Notes under the pieces: generated by a model
Told to the model about the DNA's origin: nothing
Databases searched by the model: none
Seen by the model: only the letters and a program-made list of their open reading frames with translations
Shown here: positions 8,623-18,993 of the stretch, piece by piece
Layout: each line of letters opens with the position of its first letter
How positions within the stretch are numbered: the first letter of the stretch is position 1
Assembly: GCA_049890215.1 (NCBI GenBank)
Contig: JBMHBX010000041.1
Span: 29,580-93,579, forward strand
DNA from: UBA685 sp049890215
Lineage (GTDB): Bacteria > Pseudomonadota > Alphaproteobacteria > Puniceispirillales > Puniceispirillaceae
Length of the DNA stretch: 64,000 nt
Reading direction: 5' to 3'
Translations under genes and position numbers: made by a program

Positions 8623-9813
8623 TCACTTTTTCACAAGAAGCTTGTCATAAATGGCGATCGTCTTCTCGCACATGAGTGAGGTTGTAAAGTTACTTTGGAT
8701 ATGCGCCCTTGCTTTTTTGGCAAAGGTTTTCCGTTTACGTGGCCCCAAAGACAGCGCTTTGGTAATTTGCTCTGCCAAACTGTTTGTATCATTTGGCACA
8801 GCCAGAAAACCAGTCTCATCATGAGTGATAGATTCACATGCCCCGCCATGATCAAAGGCGACAACCGGCCGGCCCATTGCTTGCGCTTCAATCGCGACAC
8901 GACCAAATGGTTCAGGTTCAATTGATGGCATGACTATCACATCAGCCAGCATCATAGCGGCCGGGACATCATTTGTTTTGCCCACTAGCCTGACAATCGA
9001 TTCAAGCTTGTATTTCAGAACCACGGACTGAATTTGATCATAAAATTTGCCACTATCATCTGAGAGGCCAAGCAACACAAGGGTGAAATTCGTATCTGGC
9101 ATCGATGAGACAGCGCGTAATAAAATTTCATGCCCCTTCCATGCGGTCGGCCGTGCTGGCATCATCACAACAGGTCTGTCATCTGGTATCGCCAGACGCG
9201 TTGCTTCATTGATAATACGACCTTGCGACACCGCTGCCGGATCGAAATAAGCCAAATCCACCCCGCGATGGATAACAGTTAATTTATTGGCGGTATCATA
9301 TTTGGAGAAATGAGTTTCTATTTGAGATTTGATAAAATCAGAAATAGCAATGATATGGTCACTTGATAGCATTTTGGCGTTATAAAAACGCTTCAAAATC
9401 TTGGTTGTGCCGAATTTTCCATGGATAGTCGAAATGGTGGCAATGCCAAGTGACTTTGCCACTGGTAAGGCAATCCATGCAGGCGCCCGTGATCTGACAT
9501 GAACAATATCCACCCCATATTCGATCAGAATTTTTTTGAGATCACGTCTTATCCTGCCCCAGCTAAGCGGATTTTTCTGATGTACTGCTAATTGTATATG
9601 AATGGCGCCTATGCGCTGTAATTGCGGCACAAGATGACCACCATTACTGATGACAATAGCTTTACCACCTGCTGCGATGATCGCACGCGCGATCTCAATC
9701 GTGCCGCGTTCCACACCGCCAACATGAAGCTCAGGTAAAATCTGGGCGATCACAGGTTGCCTTACCATATCTGCTTGCGATGATGTAAAAGGCGAAAAAG
9801 AAAATTTAGACAT
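8623..9813 (-). CDS. Glycosyltransferase, GT4 family
   Basis: Predicted GT-B fold transferase acting on a lipid or polysaccharide acceptor at the inner membrane face. The N-terminal half has a LHVGGVERGTIEIARAI motif, typical of GT4 enzymes of LPS or capsule synthesis. The C-terminal half (Glycos_transf_1) carries MPARPTAWKGHEILL and the donor-site motif EPEPFGRVAIEAQAMG with the two family glutamates. The start is uncertain: ATG at 9813 or an in-frame TTG at 9837, neither with a clear Shine-Dalgarno. The donor sugar and acceptor cannot be read from the sequence. Confidence 0.88.
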   Translation of the reverse strand: MSKFSFSPFTSSQADMVRQPVIAQILPELHVGGVERGTIEIARAIIAAGGKAIVISNGGHLVPQLQRIGAIHIQLAVHQKNPLSWGRIRRDLKKILIEYGVDIVHVRSRAPAWIALPVAKSLGIATISTIHGKFGTTKILKRFYNAKMLSSDHIIAISDFIKSQIETHFSKYDTANKLTVIHRGVDLAYFDPAAVSQGRIINEATRLAIPDDRPVVMMPARPTAWKGHEILLRAVSSMPDTNFTLVLLGLSDDSGKFYDQIQSVVLKYKLESIVRLVGKTNDVPAAMMLADVIVMPSIEPEPFGRVAIEAQAMGRPVVAFDHGGACESITHDETGFLAVPNDTNSLAEQITKALSLGPRKRKTFAKKARAHIQSNFTTSLMCEKTIAIYDKLLVKK

Positions 9814-9897
9814 GGCTTGTGATCTATTTTGTGGCAAGAAGAAAGACAGTTAGGGTGATTGTGATCAATGATAATACACAATAAAGGTTAACGAGCT

Positions 9898-10644
9898 ATG
9901 AAGACAGACTACCTAGATATAAACGATGAGATACGCCTTGCCTATCAAAAGCTTGACGGAAATGGGCCTACGGTTGTTTTTCTTGCAGGTCACGGATCTG
10001 ATATGTTCGGCTCCAAAGCTGAGGCGCTTGCTTGTTATTGCGAAAAGACAGGTCAAGCTTTTGTACGTTTTGATTATCAAGGGCACGGGCTGAGCTCCGG
10101 CGATATGATGGACGGCACTATTAGTGCTTGGACACAAGATGCGCTTGCTATTGTGGATATGCTTACCACAGGACCAATTTTGCTTGTTGGCTCATCTCTG
10201 GGTGGTTGGATCATGCTTGCCGTTGCAAAAGCACGCGCCTCTCGCGTGATGGGATGTATTGGTATCGCGGCAGCTCCTGATTTTACGGAGCGCCTTATCT
10301 GGCAATCTCTTCGTCCTGACCAGCAAGAAGAAATGGCGGCCACCGGTCAAATTGCCCTGCCAAATCCGTATGCAGATGAAGATGTAATTTATCCTTATCA
10401 GCTGATAACAGATGGTCGTCAGAATTTGTTATTAGATAAAGAATTGCCCATTATGTGCCCTGTCATTTTGCATCAAGGCATGGCAGATCACGAAGTGCCA
10501 TGGCAGACAGCGTGCGATATCGCACAAGCGGTATCCTCACCAGATGTGACGATCCATCTGAGAAAAGATTCAGGTCATCGTTTTTCATCAGAGTCAGAAA
10601 TCGCGCAAATCATAGACTCAGTCAAGATAATGCTAAACCAATGA
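9898..10644 (+). CDS. Alpha/beta hydrolase
   Basis: A 248-residue cytoplasmic serine hydrolase. The nucleophile elbow is GSSLGG (Ser100), with an oxyanion-hole HG near residue 31, an acid in QGMADHEVP (about Asp197) and the catalytic His in DSGHRF (about 227), a full triad. The FDYQGHGLSSG block resembles the ABHD10/palmitoyl-thioesterase-like group, so an esterase or thioesterase is likely; the substrate is unknown. It converges on the GST-like gene with only 7 bp between stops. Confidence 0.88.
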   Translation: MKTDYLDINDEIRLAYQKLDGNGPTVVFLAGHGSDMFGSKAEALACYCEKTGQAFVRFDYQGHGLSSGDMMDGTISAWTQDALAIVDMLTTGPILLVGSSLGGWIMLAVAKARASRVMGCIGIAAAPDFTERLIWQSLRPDQQEEMAATGQIALPNPYADEDVIYPYQLITDGRQNLLLDKELPIMCPVILHQGMADHEVPWQTACDIAQAVSSPDVTIHLRKDSGHRFSSESEIAQIIDSVKIMLNQ

Positions 10645-10651
10645 AGACAGG

Positions 10652-11320
10652 CTAAAAATCAAGCTCAGCATAATCTTTGGCAGGCGGCATGCCGACAAGC
10701 CTGTCAGCCAGAAGAGGTCTGAAAGATGGCCGGGATTTCATTTTCATATACCATGATTTCAGGTCGGGATATTTTTGCCAATCAACATCACCAAAATAAT
10801 CAAGCACTGATATGTGGGCCGCCGCACATAGATCGCTAAGTGTTAGTCTGTCGCCAGCAAGCCAGTCATGGCGCGCAAGCAACCATTCAAAATACCCAAA
10901 ATGGATTTGCGCATTACCAAGAGCGGTCCGGATAATATCAGATGAGACTGCCTGGCCACGCAGAAACCGCTTCATTATACGTTCTGAAAATAAAGGGCCT
11001 GCCACTTCGCGCGTGAATTTTTCATCAAACCACGACAATAAACGCCTGATTTCTGCTTTTTCTTCTGGTGTGCCAGACAATAAAAAGGCTGTTTCCTGAA
11101 CCTCTTCAATCCATTCACTTATTACGCGCGCGCCGCAATACACACCTTTATTCGCATCATCAAGCACTGGCAATTCGCCGGCTGGATTTAGCTTTAATAT
11201 GGTCTCATCACGTTCCCATGGCACAATGTTGCGCACATCAACATCAATCTTATATTCTGCCAAAATCAGGCGAATAAACCGGGAAGCAGCGGCATGAGAA
11301 TAATGATATAATACAGGCAT
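10652..11320 (-). CDS. fzlA: GST-fold protein, probable FzlA (FtsZ-binding)
   Basis: A 222-residue protein with an N-terminal thioredoxin-like GST domain (about 1-78) and an all-helical C-terminal domain. Several blocks match the FzlA group of Alphaproteobacteria as I remember it: PWERDETILKLNPAGELPVL, WFDEKF, GDVDW and especially the tail RPLLADR...YAELDF. In Caulobacter FzlA binds and curves FtsZ filaments to drive constriction, and its extreme C-terminus is needed for this. A plain metabolic glutathione transferase is the alternative. Assignment rests on remembered motif similarity. Confidence 0.75.
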   Translation of the reverse strand: MPVLYHYSHAAASRFIRLILAEYKIDVDVRNIVPWERDETILKLNPAGELPVLDDANKGVYCGARVISEWIEEVQETAFLLSGTPEEKAEIRRLLSWFDEKFTREVAGPLFSERIMKRFLRGQAVSSDIIRTALGNAQIHFGYFEWLLARHDWLAGDRLTLSDLCAAAHISVLDYFGDVDWQKYPDLKSWYMKMKSRPSFRPLLADRLVGMPPAKDYAELDF

Positions 11321-11368
11321 TGACGCGATAGCCGCTATGGTTTGATTATGATTGTAAGCGCCATCACA

Positions 11369-11896
11369 TTACACAATCTGCGGCAGGATTGGCAAGATTG
11401 CCTGCGGTTTTTGTAATGATACTTTATTATCATGCAGCCATTTTATCTGTAGGCGCTCAGGCTCTATGAAACCAGGCCATAAAAAGATAGCGCTATCTGC
11501 GGGCTCAAAGCCAAAGCGGGGATAATAATCTGCTTCGCCTGAAATCAGCACAAAGTCATAACCAAGACTGGCAGCCTGCTCTAGTGAATGGGATACAAGA
11601 GCCTTGCCATAACCTGCGCCCTTATGAGTTGGATCAACAGCGAGCGGCCCAAGCAGGAGTTGGCGCCTGCCGGCCACTTGAATCGGCCAATATCTGATAG
11701 AACCAATAACAAGGCCATCATATTCACAAACAAAGCATAAAGCAGCCTCAGGAGAACAAAGGCGCAAATGGCGCACCGTTCTTAGCGCATGTGCGGCACC
11801 AAAAGCCGCCTCTATCAAAGCGTCAACAGCTTTTGCATCGCCGCTTGTTTCCGATCTGATAGAGGCGCCAGATGATATTTTATGATTAGCCGGCAT
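11369..11896 (-). CDS. GNAT family N-acetyltransferase
   Basis: A 175-residue YhbS-like acetyltransferase. The acetyl-CoA binding motif A is visible as LGPLAVDPTHKGAGYGKALV (about residues 82-101), followed by GYDFVLISGEADYYPRFGF, typical of this subgroup. Its ATG at 11896 overlaps the gltB stop by 11 bp, so it is translationally coupled to gltBD. The substrate is not known. Confidence 0.87.
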   Translation of the reverse strand: MPANHKISSGASIRSETSGDAKAVDALIEAAFGAAHALRTVRHLRLCSPEAALCFVCEYDGLVIGSIRYWPIQVAGRRQLLLGPLAVDPTHKGAGYGKALVSHSLEQAASLGYDFVLISGEADYYPRFGFEPADSAIFLWPGFIEPERLQIKWLHDNKVSLQKPQAILPILPQIV

Positions 11897-14800
11897 GCCT
11901 CAACTCACTGGCATCTAGCGGATGAGGTAACTTTGCCAAAATCTCCTTTGGCACCACATGCCAGAAATGACCAATTGCCTTATTCCACTGATTCAGGAGG
12001 CTTTTTGCCAATTCTGATTCTGTTTCACTGGCATGATGTTCAATCATCTGCTGAAGATAATCAGCCCAGTAATCTGTGTTAATGCGCGTTACATGCAAAG
12101 TTTCAAGATTGACATTATCCATAAAGCTGTCTGCTTCATCATAGATAAAGCCCATGCCGCCTGTCATGCCGGCGCCAAAGTTTGAGCCAACCTCACCAAG
12201 GATAACAGCTACGCCGCCTGTCATATATTCACAGCCATTTGACCCGCAGCCCTCGACAATGGCAGTCGCACCTGAATTGCGCACGCAAAGACGCTCGCCT
12301 GCCTGACCTGCCGCCAGCAAACTGCCGGAGGTCGCGCCGTAAAGAACTGTGTTTCCGATGATGGTATTCTGAGAGGCGACAAAACTGGCACCAACTGATG
12401 GTCTTACCGTAATGGTGCCGCCTGACAATCCCTTACCGACATAGTCATTTGCATCACCAATAACATCAAGGCGCAGACCCTGAACTGCAAATGCCCCCAA
12501 AGACTGGCCTGCCGGCCCTCTGAGGCGAACAGCTACCTGTCCTTCTGGCAGGCCCGTCATGCCAAACTGACGCACGATATAAGATGATAATCGTGTCCCA
12601 ATCGCCCGTTGTGTGTTTTCGATATTATAGGATAATTGCATCTTGCCGCCTGTTTTCAACGCGTTGGCAGCGTCTTTGACAATTTGCGCATCGAGCGTAT
12701 CTAGCACTTCAACACGAGGGGCGTTGATATTGCCGCCACGCTGACCTGTGGTAATCGCCTGAACAAGGATAGGATTTAGATCCAAATCATCAAGAGCTGC
12801 ATCACCGCGCGATACCTGAGACAGCAGATCCGTGCGGCCAATGATTTCCTGTAATGACTGGAAACCAAGTGAGGCCAGAATTTCACGCACTTCTTCTGCG
12901 ACATGAGTAAAGAGTTGTACGACCTTATCAGGTGTGCCTTCGAATTTATGGCGCAGATCTTCACGCTGTGTACAAACGCCTACCGGGCACGTGTTTGAGT
13001 GGCATTGACGAACCATGATACAGCCCATCGCCACAAGCGCTGATGTTCCAATCCCATATTCATCCGCGCCCAGCATGGCTGCTACTACGATATCGCGGCC
13101 AGTCTTCAGGCCACCATCTGTGCGCAACACGACTTTATCGCGCAGATCATTCATGCTTAACACCTGATGCACTTCGGACAGACCAATCTCCCATGGCATA
13201 CCTGCGTGCTTGATAGATGATTGCGGGCTCGCCCCAGTGCCGCCACCATGACCAGAAATCAAAATCGTATCTGCTTTTGCCTTGGCCACGCCTGCTGCAA
13301 TGGTACCAATGCCGGTTGAGGCAACAAGTTTCACACAGACCCGTGCCTCAGGGTTGATTTGCTTCAAATCATAAATTAGCTGCGCTAAGTCTTCGATAGA
13401 ATAAATATCATGATGAGGCGGTGGCGAAATCAGCGTAACACCTGGTGTTGAGTGACGCAGTTTTGCGATGATCTCATTGACCTTGATGCCAGGTAACTGG
13501 CCACCTTCTCCAGGCTTGGCGCCTTGAGCGACTTTGATTTCAAGCTCCTGACAATTATTCAGATATTCTGCGGTCACACCAAAGCGACCAGACGCAACCT
13601 GTTTAATGGCAGATGACGGATTATCGCCATTTTCACGTAATGAGAAGCGTTCCGGATCTTCCCCACCTTCACCAGAGTCAGATTTTGCACCAATTCTGTT
13701 CATAGCAATGGAGAGCGTCTCATGCGCCTCAGGACTAAGTGCGCCAAGAGAAATGCCCGGAGAGACAAGCCTTTTGCGAATATCAGTAATCGATTCAACT
13801 TCCTCAACGCGCACAGCCTCAGCGCCTGATTTGAAATCAAGCAAGTCACGCAAATTAACCGGACCCTGGCGTTCTACGATAGAGACATATTTCTTCCAGC
13901 TATCATATGAGCCTGTATTACAAGCATGTTGCATAGCATGTATCATCTGGCCATCAAATGCATGGCGCTCGCCAGATTTGCGGTAACGCAACAAACCGCC
14001 AACAGGCAAAAAGCCTGCCTCACCACCAAATGCTTTTTCATGCATAGAGCGCATGCGCGACTGGATCCCATTCAGACCAAGGCCAGATATACGAGATGAC
14101 ATTGGCGGGAAATATTTTGCAACCAACGAACGCGATAATCCAAGCGCTTCAAAATTATACCCACCACGATAAGAGGCAATCACAGAGATCCCCATCTTAG
14201 ACATGATTTTCAACAGCCCATCTTCGATGGCTTTTTTGAAATTACCCATAGCCTGTGTGAAAGTTAGCCCCTCAAGCAGCCCCTTTTCCATACGCTCTGC
14301 CACTGTCCATTCTGCCAAATAAGCATTAATTGTGGTCGCCCCCACGCCGACCAGCACGGCAAAGTGATGAACATCAAGACATTCACCAGAGGATATGTTC
14401 AAAGAGGCAAAGGTCCGCAATTGTTCACGCACCAAATGAGAATGAACCGCCCCTGTCGCCAGTATCATTGGGATAGGCATATGTTCATCATCAGCGTTAG
14501 CATCTGTTAGCATGATATGCTCACAACCACCACGCACGGCATTTTCAGCCTCTATCTGAATACGATCAAGCGCTTCACTTAACCCATTATCACCAGAATT
14601 GGCTTCATAGGTACAATCAATCGTGGCTGCTTTTGCGCCTAAATGATCAACCAATGCAGCATATTCTGCATTGGTTAAAATAGGCGAATTCAAAAGCAAG
14701 TGATCACATTGTTCAGGCGCTTCATCAAGGATATTCCCTAAATTTCCAAGGCGTGTGCGCAAGGTCATCACATGGCGTTCACGCAAACTGTCAATCGGCG

Positions 14801-16451
14801 GATTCGTGACTTGCGAAAAGTTCTGACGGAAAAAGTGATGTAAGCCACGATAGCGGCTGGATAGCACTGCAAGAGGCGCATCATCTCCCATAGAGCCGAC
14901 AGCCTCTTTGCCCCCTTCAGCCATAGGCTGGAGCAATAATTCCATATCTTCGAGTGTCCAGCCTGCCAATAATTGACGCCGGCGCAAAGTCTCAGCATCC
15001 GGCAATACCTGCTTTGAAGAGCTGGCTTTGGCCAATAGAGCATCCATCTTTTCAGACCTGCCAATCCATTCACCCCAAGGCGCACGCTTCATCAGGTCAT
15101 TTTTGATTTCTGCATCATGCAAAAGGCGCCCCTCTGCCAGATTGACGCCAATCATCTCACCCGGACCAAGCCGGCCACGTTCTACGATTTCATTTTCAGG
15201 AACAACCACCATGCCTGTCTCAGAGCCTGCGATAAGAAGGCCTGATTTCGTTAAGGTATAACGCATGGGGCGAAGACCATTTCTGTCAGTACCACCAATC
15301 GCCCAATCACCTGCAAATGCCGCGATCGCTGCCGGGCCGTCCCATGGTTCCATCACTGCGTTGCAATAAGCATAGAGCTGTGAGAGGTCGGATTCACCAT
15401 CGACATCAATCGCCTGAGGAATAGTCATTGTTTTGACCATTGGCAGATCACGCCCGCCATGCAGCATTAATTCAAAAACAGAATCAAGAGCGGCTGAATC
15501 AGATGAGCCTTTTGCGATGACAGGTTTTACTTCTTCGACCGCATCACCAAATAAAGGAGACTGCATTCTGTCTTCGTGACAGGCCATCCAGTTCATATTG
15601 CCACGAACTGTGTTAATCTCACCATTATGCGCCAACACGCGAAATGGCTGTGCCAGTCGCCAGGTGGGAAATGTATTAGTCGAATAGCGCTGATGATACA
15701 CCGCAAAATCTGAGATAAAACGCTCATCAAGTAAATCAGGATAAAAAGCGGTAACCTGTTCTGCCAGAAACATACCTTTATAGATGATTGATCTGGTTGA
15801 CAGTGAGCATACATAAAAATCTGTCACTTGTGCTTTTAGCACTGCTTTTTCAATCCGGCGGCGAATAATATAAAGCTGACGCTCTGCTTCTGTCTCTGTC
15901 ATTTCAACAGGCATAGAGAACATGATTTGTTCAATTTCAGGGCGTGTTGCCATCGCCTTTTGGCCAAGAGCAGCAGTATCGGTTGGCACCTGGCGCCATC
16001 CATAAATTTGATAACCCATTGACAGGATTTCCTGTTCAATGATGCAACGACATGTTTCTTGTTCGCTTATATCCTGACGTGGCAAGAACACCATACCAAC
16101 GGCCAGCTTGCCGCCATTATCCTGATGACCTGTTCTGGCAATGTGCTCAATAAAGAAATCGCGCGGAATAGCAATATGAATGCCGGCACCATCACCAGTC
16201 ATACCATCAGCATCCACCGCACCTCTGTGCCAAATAGATTGCAAAGCTTCAATCGCAGCCGCGACAACCGCACGGGTCGGCTTGCCATCAACGGCTGCCA
16301 CAAAACCCACACCGCAATTATCATGTTCCATTTGCGGGTCATAAATACCCGCATCACCCAACAAAGCTTCATTTGCTTTACGGCGGCTAAGATAGCTATC
16401 CATGTCAGATTGTGATGGTGCCAGAAAATTTGTCTTACCTGACTTTGTCAT
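11886..16451 (-). CDS. gltB: Glutamate synthase (NADPH) large subunit
   Basis: Makes two glutamates from glutamine and 2-oxoglutarate together with GltD. It has 1521 residues. The N-terminal class II amidotransferase has its nucleophile in DNCGVGF (Cys46 here; the preceding residues are a propeptide to be removed). A central domain precedes the FMN-binding synthase domain with GHGGGTGASPQSS, and the 3Fe-4S cysteines are in CIMVRQCHSNTCPVGVC. The C-terminal GXGXG beta-helix domain is also present. A good AGGAG precedes ATG. It follows gltD by 21 bp. Confidence 0.98.
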   Translation of the reverse strand: MTKSGKTNFLAPSQSDMDSYLSRRKANEALLGDAGIYDPQMEHDNCGVGFVAAVDGKPTRAVVAAAIEALQSIWHRGAVDADGMTGDGAGIHIAIPRDFFIEHIARTGHQDNGGKLAVGMVFLPRQDISEQETCRCIIEQEILSMGYQIYGWRQVPTDTAALGQKAMATRPEIEQIMFSMPVEMTETEAERQLYIIRRRIEKAVLKAQVTDFYVCSLSTRSIIYKGMFLAEQVTAFYPDLLDERFISDFAVYHQRYSTNTFPTWRLAQPFRVLAHNGEINTVRGNMNWMACHEDRMQSPLFGDAVEEVKPVIAKGSSDSAALDSVFELMLHGGRDLPMVKTMTIPQAIDVDGESDLSQLYAYCNAVMEPWDGPAAIAAFAGDWAIGGTDRNGLRPMRYTLTKSGLLIAGSETGMVVVPENEIVERGRLGPGEMIGVNLAEGRLLHDAEIKNDLMKRAPWGEWIGRSEKMDALLAKASSSKQVLPDAETLRRRQLLAGWTLEDMELLLQPMAEGGKEAVGSMGDDAPLAVLSSRYRGLHHFFRQNFSQVTNPPIDSLRERHVMTLRTRLGNLGNILDEAPEQCDHLLLNSPILTNAEYAALVDHLGAKAATIDCTYEANSGDNGLSEALDRIQIEAENAVRGGCEHIMLTDANADDEHMPIPMILATGAVHSHLVREQLRTFASLNISSGECLDVHHFAVLVGVGATTINAYLAEWTVAERMEKGLLEGLTFTQAMGNFKKAIEDGLLKIMSKMGISVIASYRGGYNFEALGLSRSLVAKYFPPMSSRISGLGLNGIQSRMRSMHEKAFGGEAGFLPVGGLLRYRKSGERHAFDGQMIHAMQHACNTGSYDSWKKYVSIVERQGPVNLRDLLDFKSGAEAVRVEEVESITDIRKRLVSPGISLGALSPEAHETLSIAMNRIGAKSDSGEGGEDPERFSLRENGDNPSSAIKQVASGRFGVTAEYLNNCQELEIKVAQGAKPGEGGQLPGIKVNEIIAKLRHSTPGVTLISPPPHHDIYSIEDLAQLIYDLKQINPEARVCVKLVASTGIGTIAAGVAKAKADTILISGHGGGTGASPQSSIKHAGMPWEIGLSEVHQVLSMNDLRDKVVLRTDGGLKTGRDIVVAAMLGADEYGIGTSALVAMGCIMVRQCHSNTCPVGVCTQREDLRHKFEGTPDKVVQLFTHVAEEVREILASLGFQSLQEIIGRTDLLSQVSRGDAALDDLDLNPILVQAITTGQRGGNINAPRVEVLDTLDAQIVKDAANALKTGGKMQLSYNIENTQRAIGTRLSSYIVRQFGMTGLPEGQVAVRLRGPAGQSLGAFAVQGLRLDVIGDANDYVGKGLSGGTITVRPSVGASFVASQNTIIGNTVLYGATSGSLLAAGQAGERLCVRNSGATAIVEGCGSNGCEYMTGGVAVILGEVGSNFGAGMTGGMGFIYDEADSFMDNVNLETLHVTRINTDYWADYLQQMIEHHASETESELAKSLLNQWNKAIGHFWHVVPKEILAKLPHPLDASELRHAG

Positions 16452-16472
16452 TTGCTCTTCTCCTTCACACCG

Positions 16473-17912
16473 CTAGCCGACGGCCTTTGTTTCACCGGCA
16501 AGCTCTGCCTGAACATAGCTATGGATGCGCTCTGCAGCATCGCGTCCATCACGAACACCCCACACAACAAGTGAGGCACCTCTGACGATATCACCTGCGG
16601 CAAATACACCCGGCAGGTCTGTCATCATTGTCTTCCAGTCAATCGCCACAGTGCCCCATTTCGACACACGCAATTTTGGCTGATCAAATAATGAGGGTAA
16701 GTCTTCTGGATCAAAGCCAAGTGCCTTAATAACAAGATCTGCTTCCAGCTCAAATTCAGAATCTTCAATAATTTGCGGCACCTGACGACCTGTCTCATCA
16801 GCCTGACCCAAATGAATACGCTGTGCCATCACAGACGATACGTCACCATCACCCTTGAATGAATGAGGGGCAGATAGCCACTGAAAATCAACACCCTCTT
16901 CTTCGGCATTTTCAACCTCACGCTGTGAGCCTGGCATATTGGCTTTATTACGGCGATATAAACAGGTGACTGATTTCGCTTCCTGGCGTATGGCTGTGCG
17001 CACACAATCCATCGCCGTGTCACCACCGCCAACCACAACGATATTTTTGCCTTTGGCATTCAGGGCACCTTCATCAAATTCAGGCACCGCATCACCAAGC
17101 GATTTCCGGTTGGAGGCTGTCAAATATGATAAGGCAGGCACAACACCACCAAGCCCTGCGCCGGGCACATCAATATCTCTTGCTTTATAGACACCTGTAG
17201 CGATAAGCACGGCATTATGGTGGCTGCGGATCTCATCAAAGCTAATATCCTTGCCAATATCGCAATTCAGCTTAAAGGTCACACCCCCGTCTGCAAGCAA
17301 TTTTGCGCGCCGTTCAACAATGTCTTTTTCAAGTTTGAAGCCTGGGATACCATATATTAGAAGGCCGCCTGCTCTGTCATACCGATCATAGACTGTGACC
17401 TGATAGCCCTTGCGGCGCAGCATATCAGCGGCTGCCAACCCTGCAGGGCCAGCGCCGATAATGCCAACCGATTCGACACGCTCTGCCACCGGTGAGGCCG
17501 GTTTGACCCACCCATTTTCAAAAGCAGTTTCCGTGATGTATTTTTCTACAGCACCAATCGTGACAGATTCGAACCCTTTTTCTATGACACAATTGCCTTC
17601 ACACAGCCTGTCTTGAGGACATATCCGCCCGCAAATTTCAGGAAAATTATTTGTCGCTGCTGATACTTCATACGCTTCTTGCAAACGATCTTCTGCGGTC
17701 AGCATCAGCCAATCAGGAATGTTATTGTGAAGCGGGCAATTTACCTGACAGAAAGGCACACCACATTGCGAACAGCGGCTCGCCTGCTCTTCAGCTTTGT
17801 CTTTGGCAAAATCTTGATAGATTTCATCAAAATCTTTCGCACGCTCATCTGCCGTGCGCTTTGCAGGCATCTTCTTTTCAGTCTTTACAAACTGCAACAT
17901 TTTTGAAGCCAT
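16473..17912 (-). CDS. gltD: Glutamate synthase small subunit
   Basis: NADPH-oxidising partner of GltB that passes electrons through FAD and 4Fe-4S clusters. It has 479 residues. Cysteine-rich N-terminal motifs (CSQCGVPFCQVNCPLHN near 47-63 and CGRICPQDRLCEGNC) hold the clusters. FAD binding is at GIIGAGPAGLAAADML (about 150-165) and NADPH binding at VVVGGGDTAMDCVRTA. The ATG has a strong AAAGGAGG. It is first in the gltD-gltB-GNAT operon; the 190-bp gap to divergent uppP must hold promoters for both. Confidence 0.97.
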   Translation of the reverse strand: MASKMLQFVKTEKKMPAKRTADERAKDFDEIYQDFAKDKAEEQASRCSQCGVPFCQVNCPLHNNIPDWLMLTAEDRLQEAYEVSAATNNFPEICGRICPQDRLCEGNCVIEKGFESVTIGAVEKYITETAFENGWVKPASPVAERVESVGIIGAGPAGLAAADMLRRKGYQVTVYDRYDRAGGLLIYGIPGFKLEKDIVERRAKLLADGGVTFKLNCDIGKDISFDEIRSHHNAVLIATGVYKARDIDVPGAGLGGVVPALSYLTASNRKSLGDAVPEFDEGALNAKGKNIVVVGGGDTAMDCVRTAIRQEAKSVTCLYRRNKANMPGSQREVENAEEEGVDFQWLSAPHSFKGDGDVSSVMAQRIHLGQADETGRQVPQIIEDSEFELEADLVIKALGFDPEDLPSLFDQPKLRVSKWGTVAIDWKTMMTDLPGVFAAGDIVRGASLVVWGVRDGRDAAERIHSYVQAELAGETKAVG

Positions 17913-18159
17913 CGCCGCCTCCTTTGTCTTTTGGCTGTCTTTTTACGAAAAAGACGCCATAGACGATTATCATAAATGGACAACAATTATGACCCATTAT
18001 TTCAAAATTATCAAGGCAAAATCCCATTTGTGAAAAAATATATCTGATATCTGAGCGTAATTAGTACCATTTCGGACCTATCTGTCGTGATGTTATGGCG
18101 TTATGATAAAAAAAACCTTGATGGTTGCACATTGCATTTTGCCCCCCTATGGTCAGCTC

Positions 18160-18972
18160 ATGATGATTGAACCGCTACAGCTGATCGCCTTGTCTCTCAT
18201 TCAAGGCATTACCGAATTCCTGCCGATTTCCAGCTCAGGGCACCTTGTGCTGTTGCCTGCTCTGACAGATTTGGCGGATCAGGGACAATTATTAGATGTC
18301 GCAGCGCATTTCGGCACTTTGGGCGCTGTGGTTATTTATGTCAGGCAAGACATCATCGCTATGACAGAGGGCCTATTGACCTTTGGTCGCAGGAATCAGC
18401 AAGGCCTCACCCTTGGATTGCTTGTGATTATGGCAACCATTCCCGTCATCATTGTTGGCTTGATTGTTGAAATGCTAGCACCGGCAGTTTTGCGGCTTGC
18501 CTTGACTGTTGCTCTTGCAAATATGGTCTTTGCAGGCCTTTTATATAAAGCAGATAAAGATTTTCCTCATCATCGCACAATAGATGACTTAACAATGCAA
18601 GACGCTCTGATCATAGGCGTTATGCAGATATTTGCACTTATTCCCGGCACATCTCGTTCTGGTGTAACCATGACGGCTGCCAGAGCACGCGGCTTTGACA
18701 GGATATCCGCTGCGCGCTTTTCCATGATTTTATCCGTGCCTGTGATCTTAGGGGCAACTATCCTGAAATCCCGTCATTTTTTTGATGACAATACAGGTGA
18801 GTCCCTTATGCAGGCAGGTTTGGTGGCAGGTTTGTCAGGGGTGACAGCCTTGGCCGCTATCACCTTGATGATGCGCTGGCTTGCTAAAGCTGATTTCAAG
18901 ATCTTTGTCTATTACAGACTGGCTCTTGGCGTTCTGTTGCTGACAGGTCTTGGCTTTAGCATCATCACCTGA
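18160..18972 (+). CDS. uppP: Undecaprenyl-diphosphatase
   Basis: Integral inner-membrane enzyme (BacA/UppP) that dephosphorylates undecaprenyl pyrophosphate to recycle the lipid carrier for cell wall and O-antigen synthesis. Both family motifs are present: EFLPISSSGHL close to the N-terminus and PGTSRSGVTMTAAR in the middle, with about seven to eight hydrophobic segments. About 270 residues from the ATG at 18160 (MMIEPLQLIALSLIQG), where the family normally starts. An upstream in-frame ATG at 18103 would add 19 residues and cannot be excluded. It converges on the next gene with 21 bp between. Confidence 0.95.
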   Translation: MMIEPLQLIALSLIQGITEFLPISSSGHLVLLPALTDLADQGQLLDVAAHFGTLGAVVIYVRQDIIAMTEGLLTFGRRNQQGLTLGLLVIMATIPVIIVGLIVEMLAPAVLRLALTVALANMVFAGLLYKADKDFPHHRTIDDLTMQDALIIGVMQIFALIPGTSRSGVTMTAARARGFDRISAARFSMILSVPVILGATILKSRHFFDDNTGESLMQAGLVAGLSGVTALAAITLMMRWLAKADFKIFVYYRLALGVLLLTGLGFSIIT

Positions 18973-18993
18973 ATAGAGTAATAAGCGGCCTTG

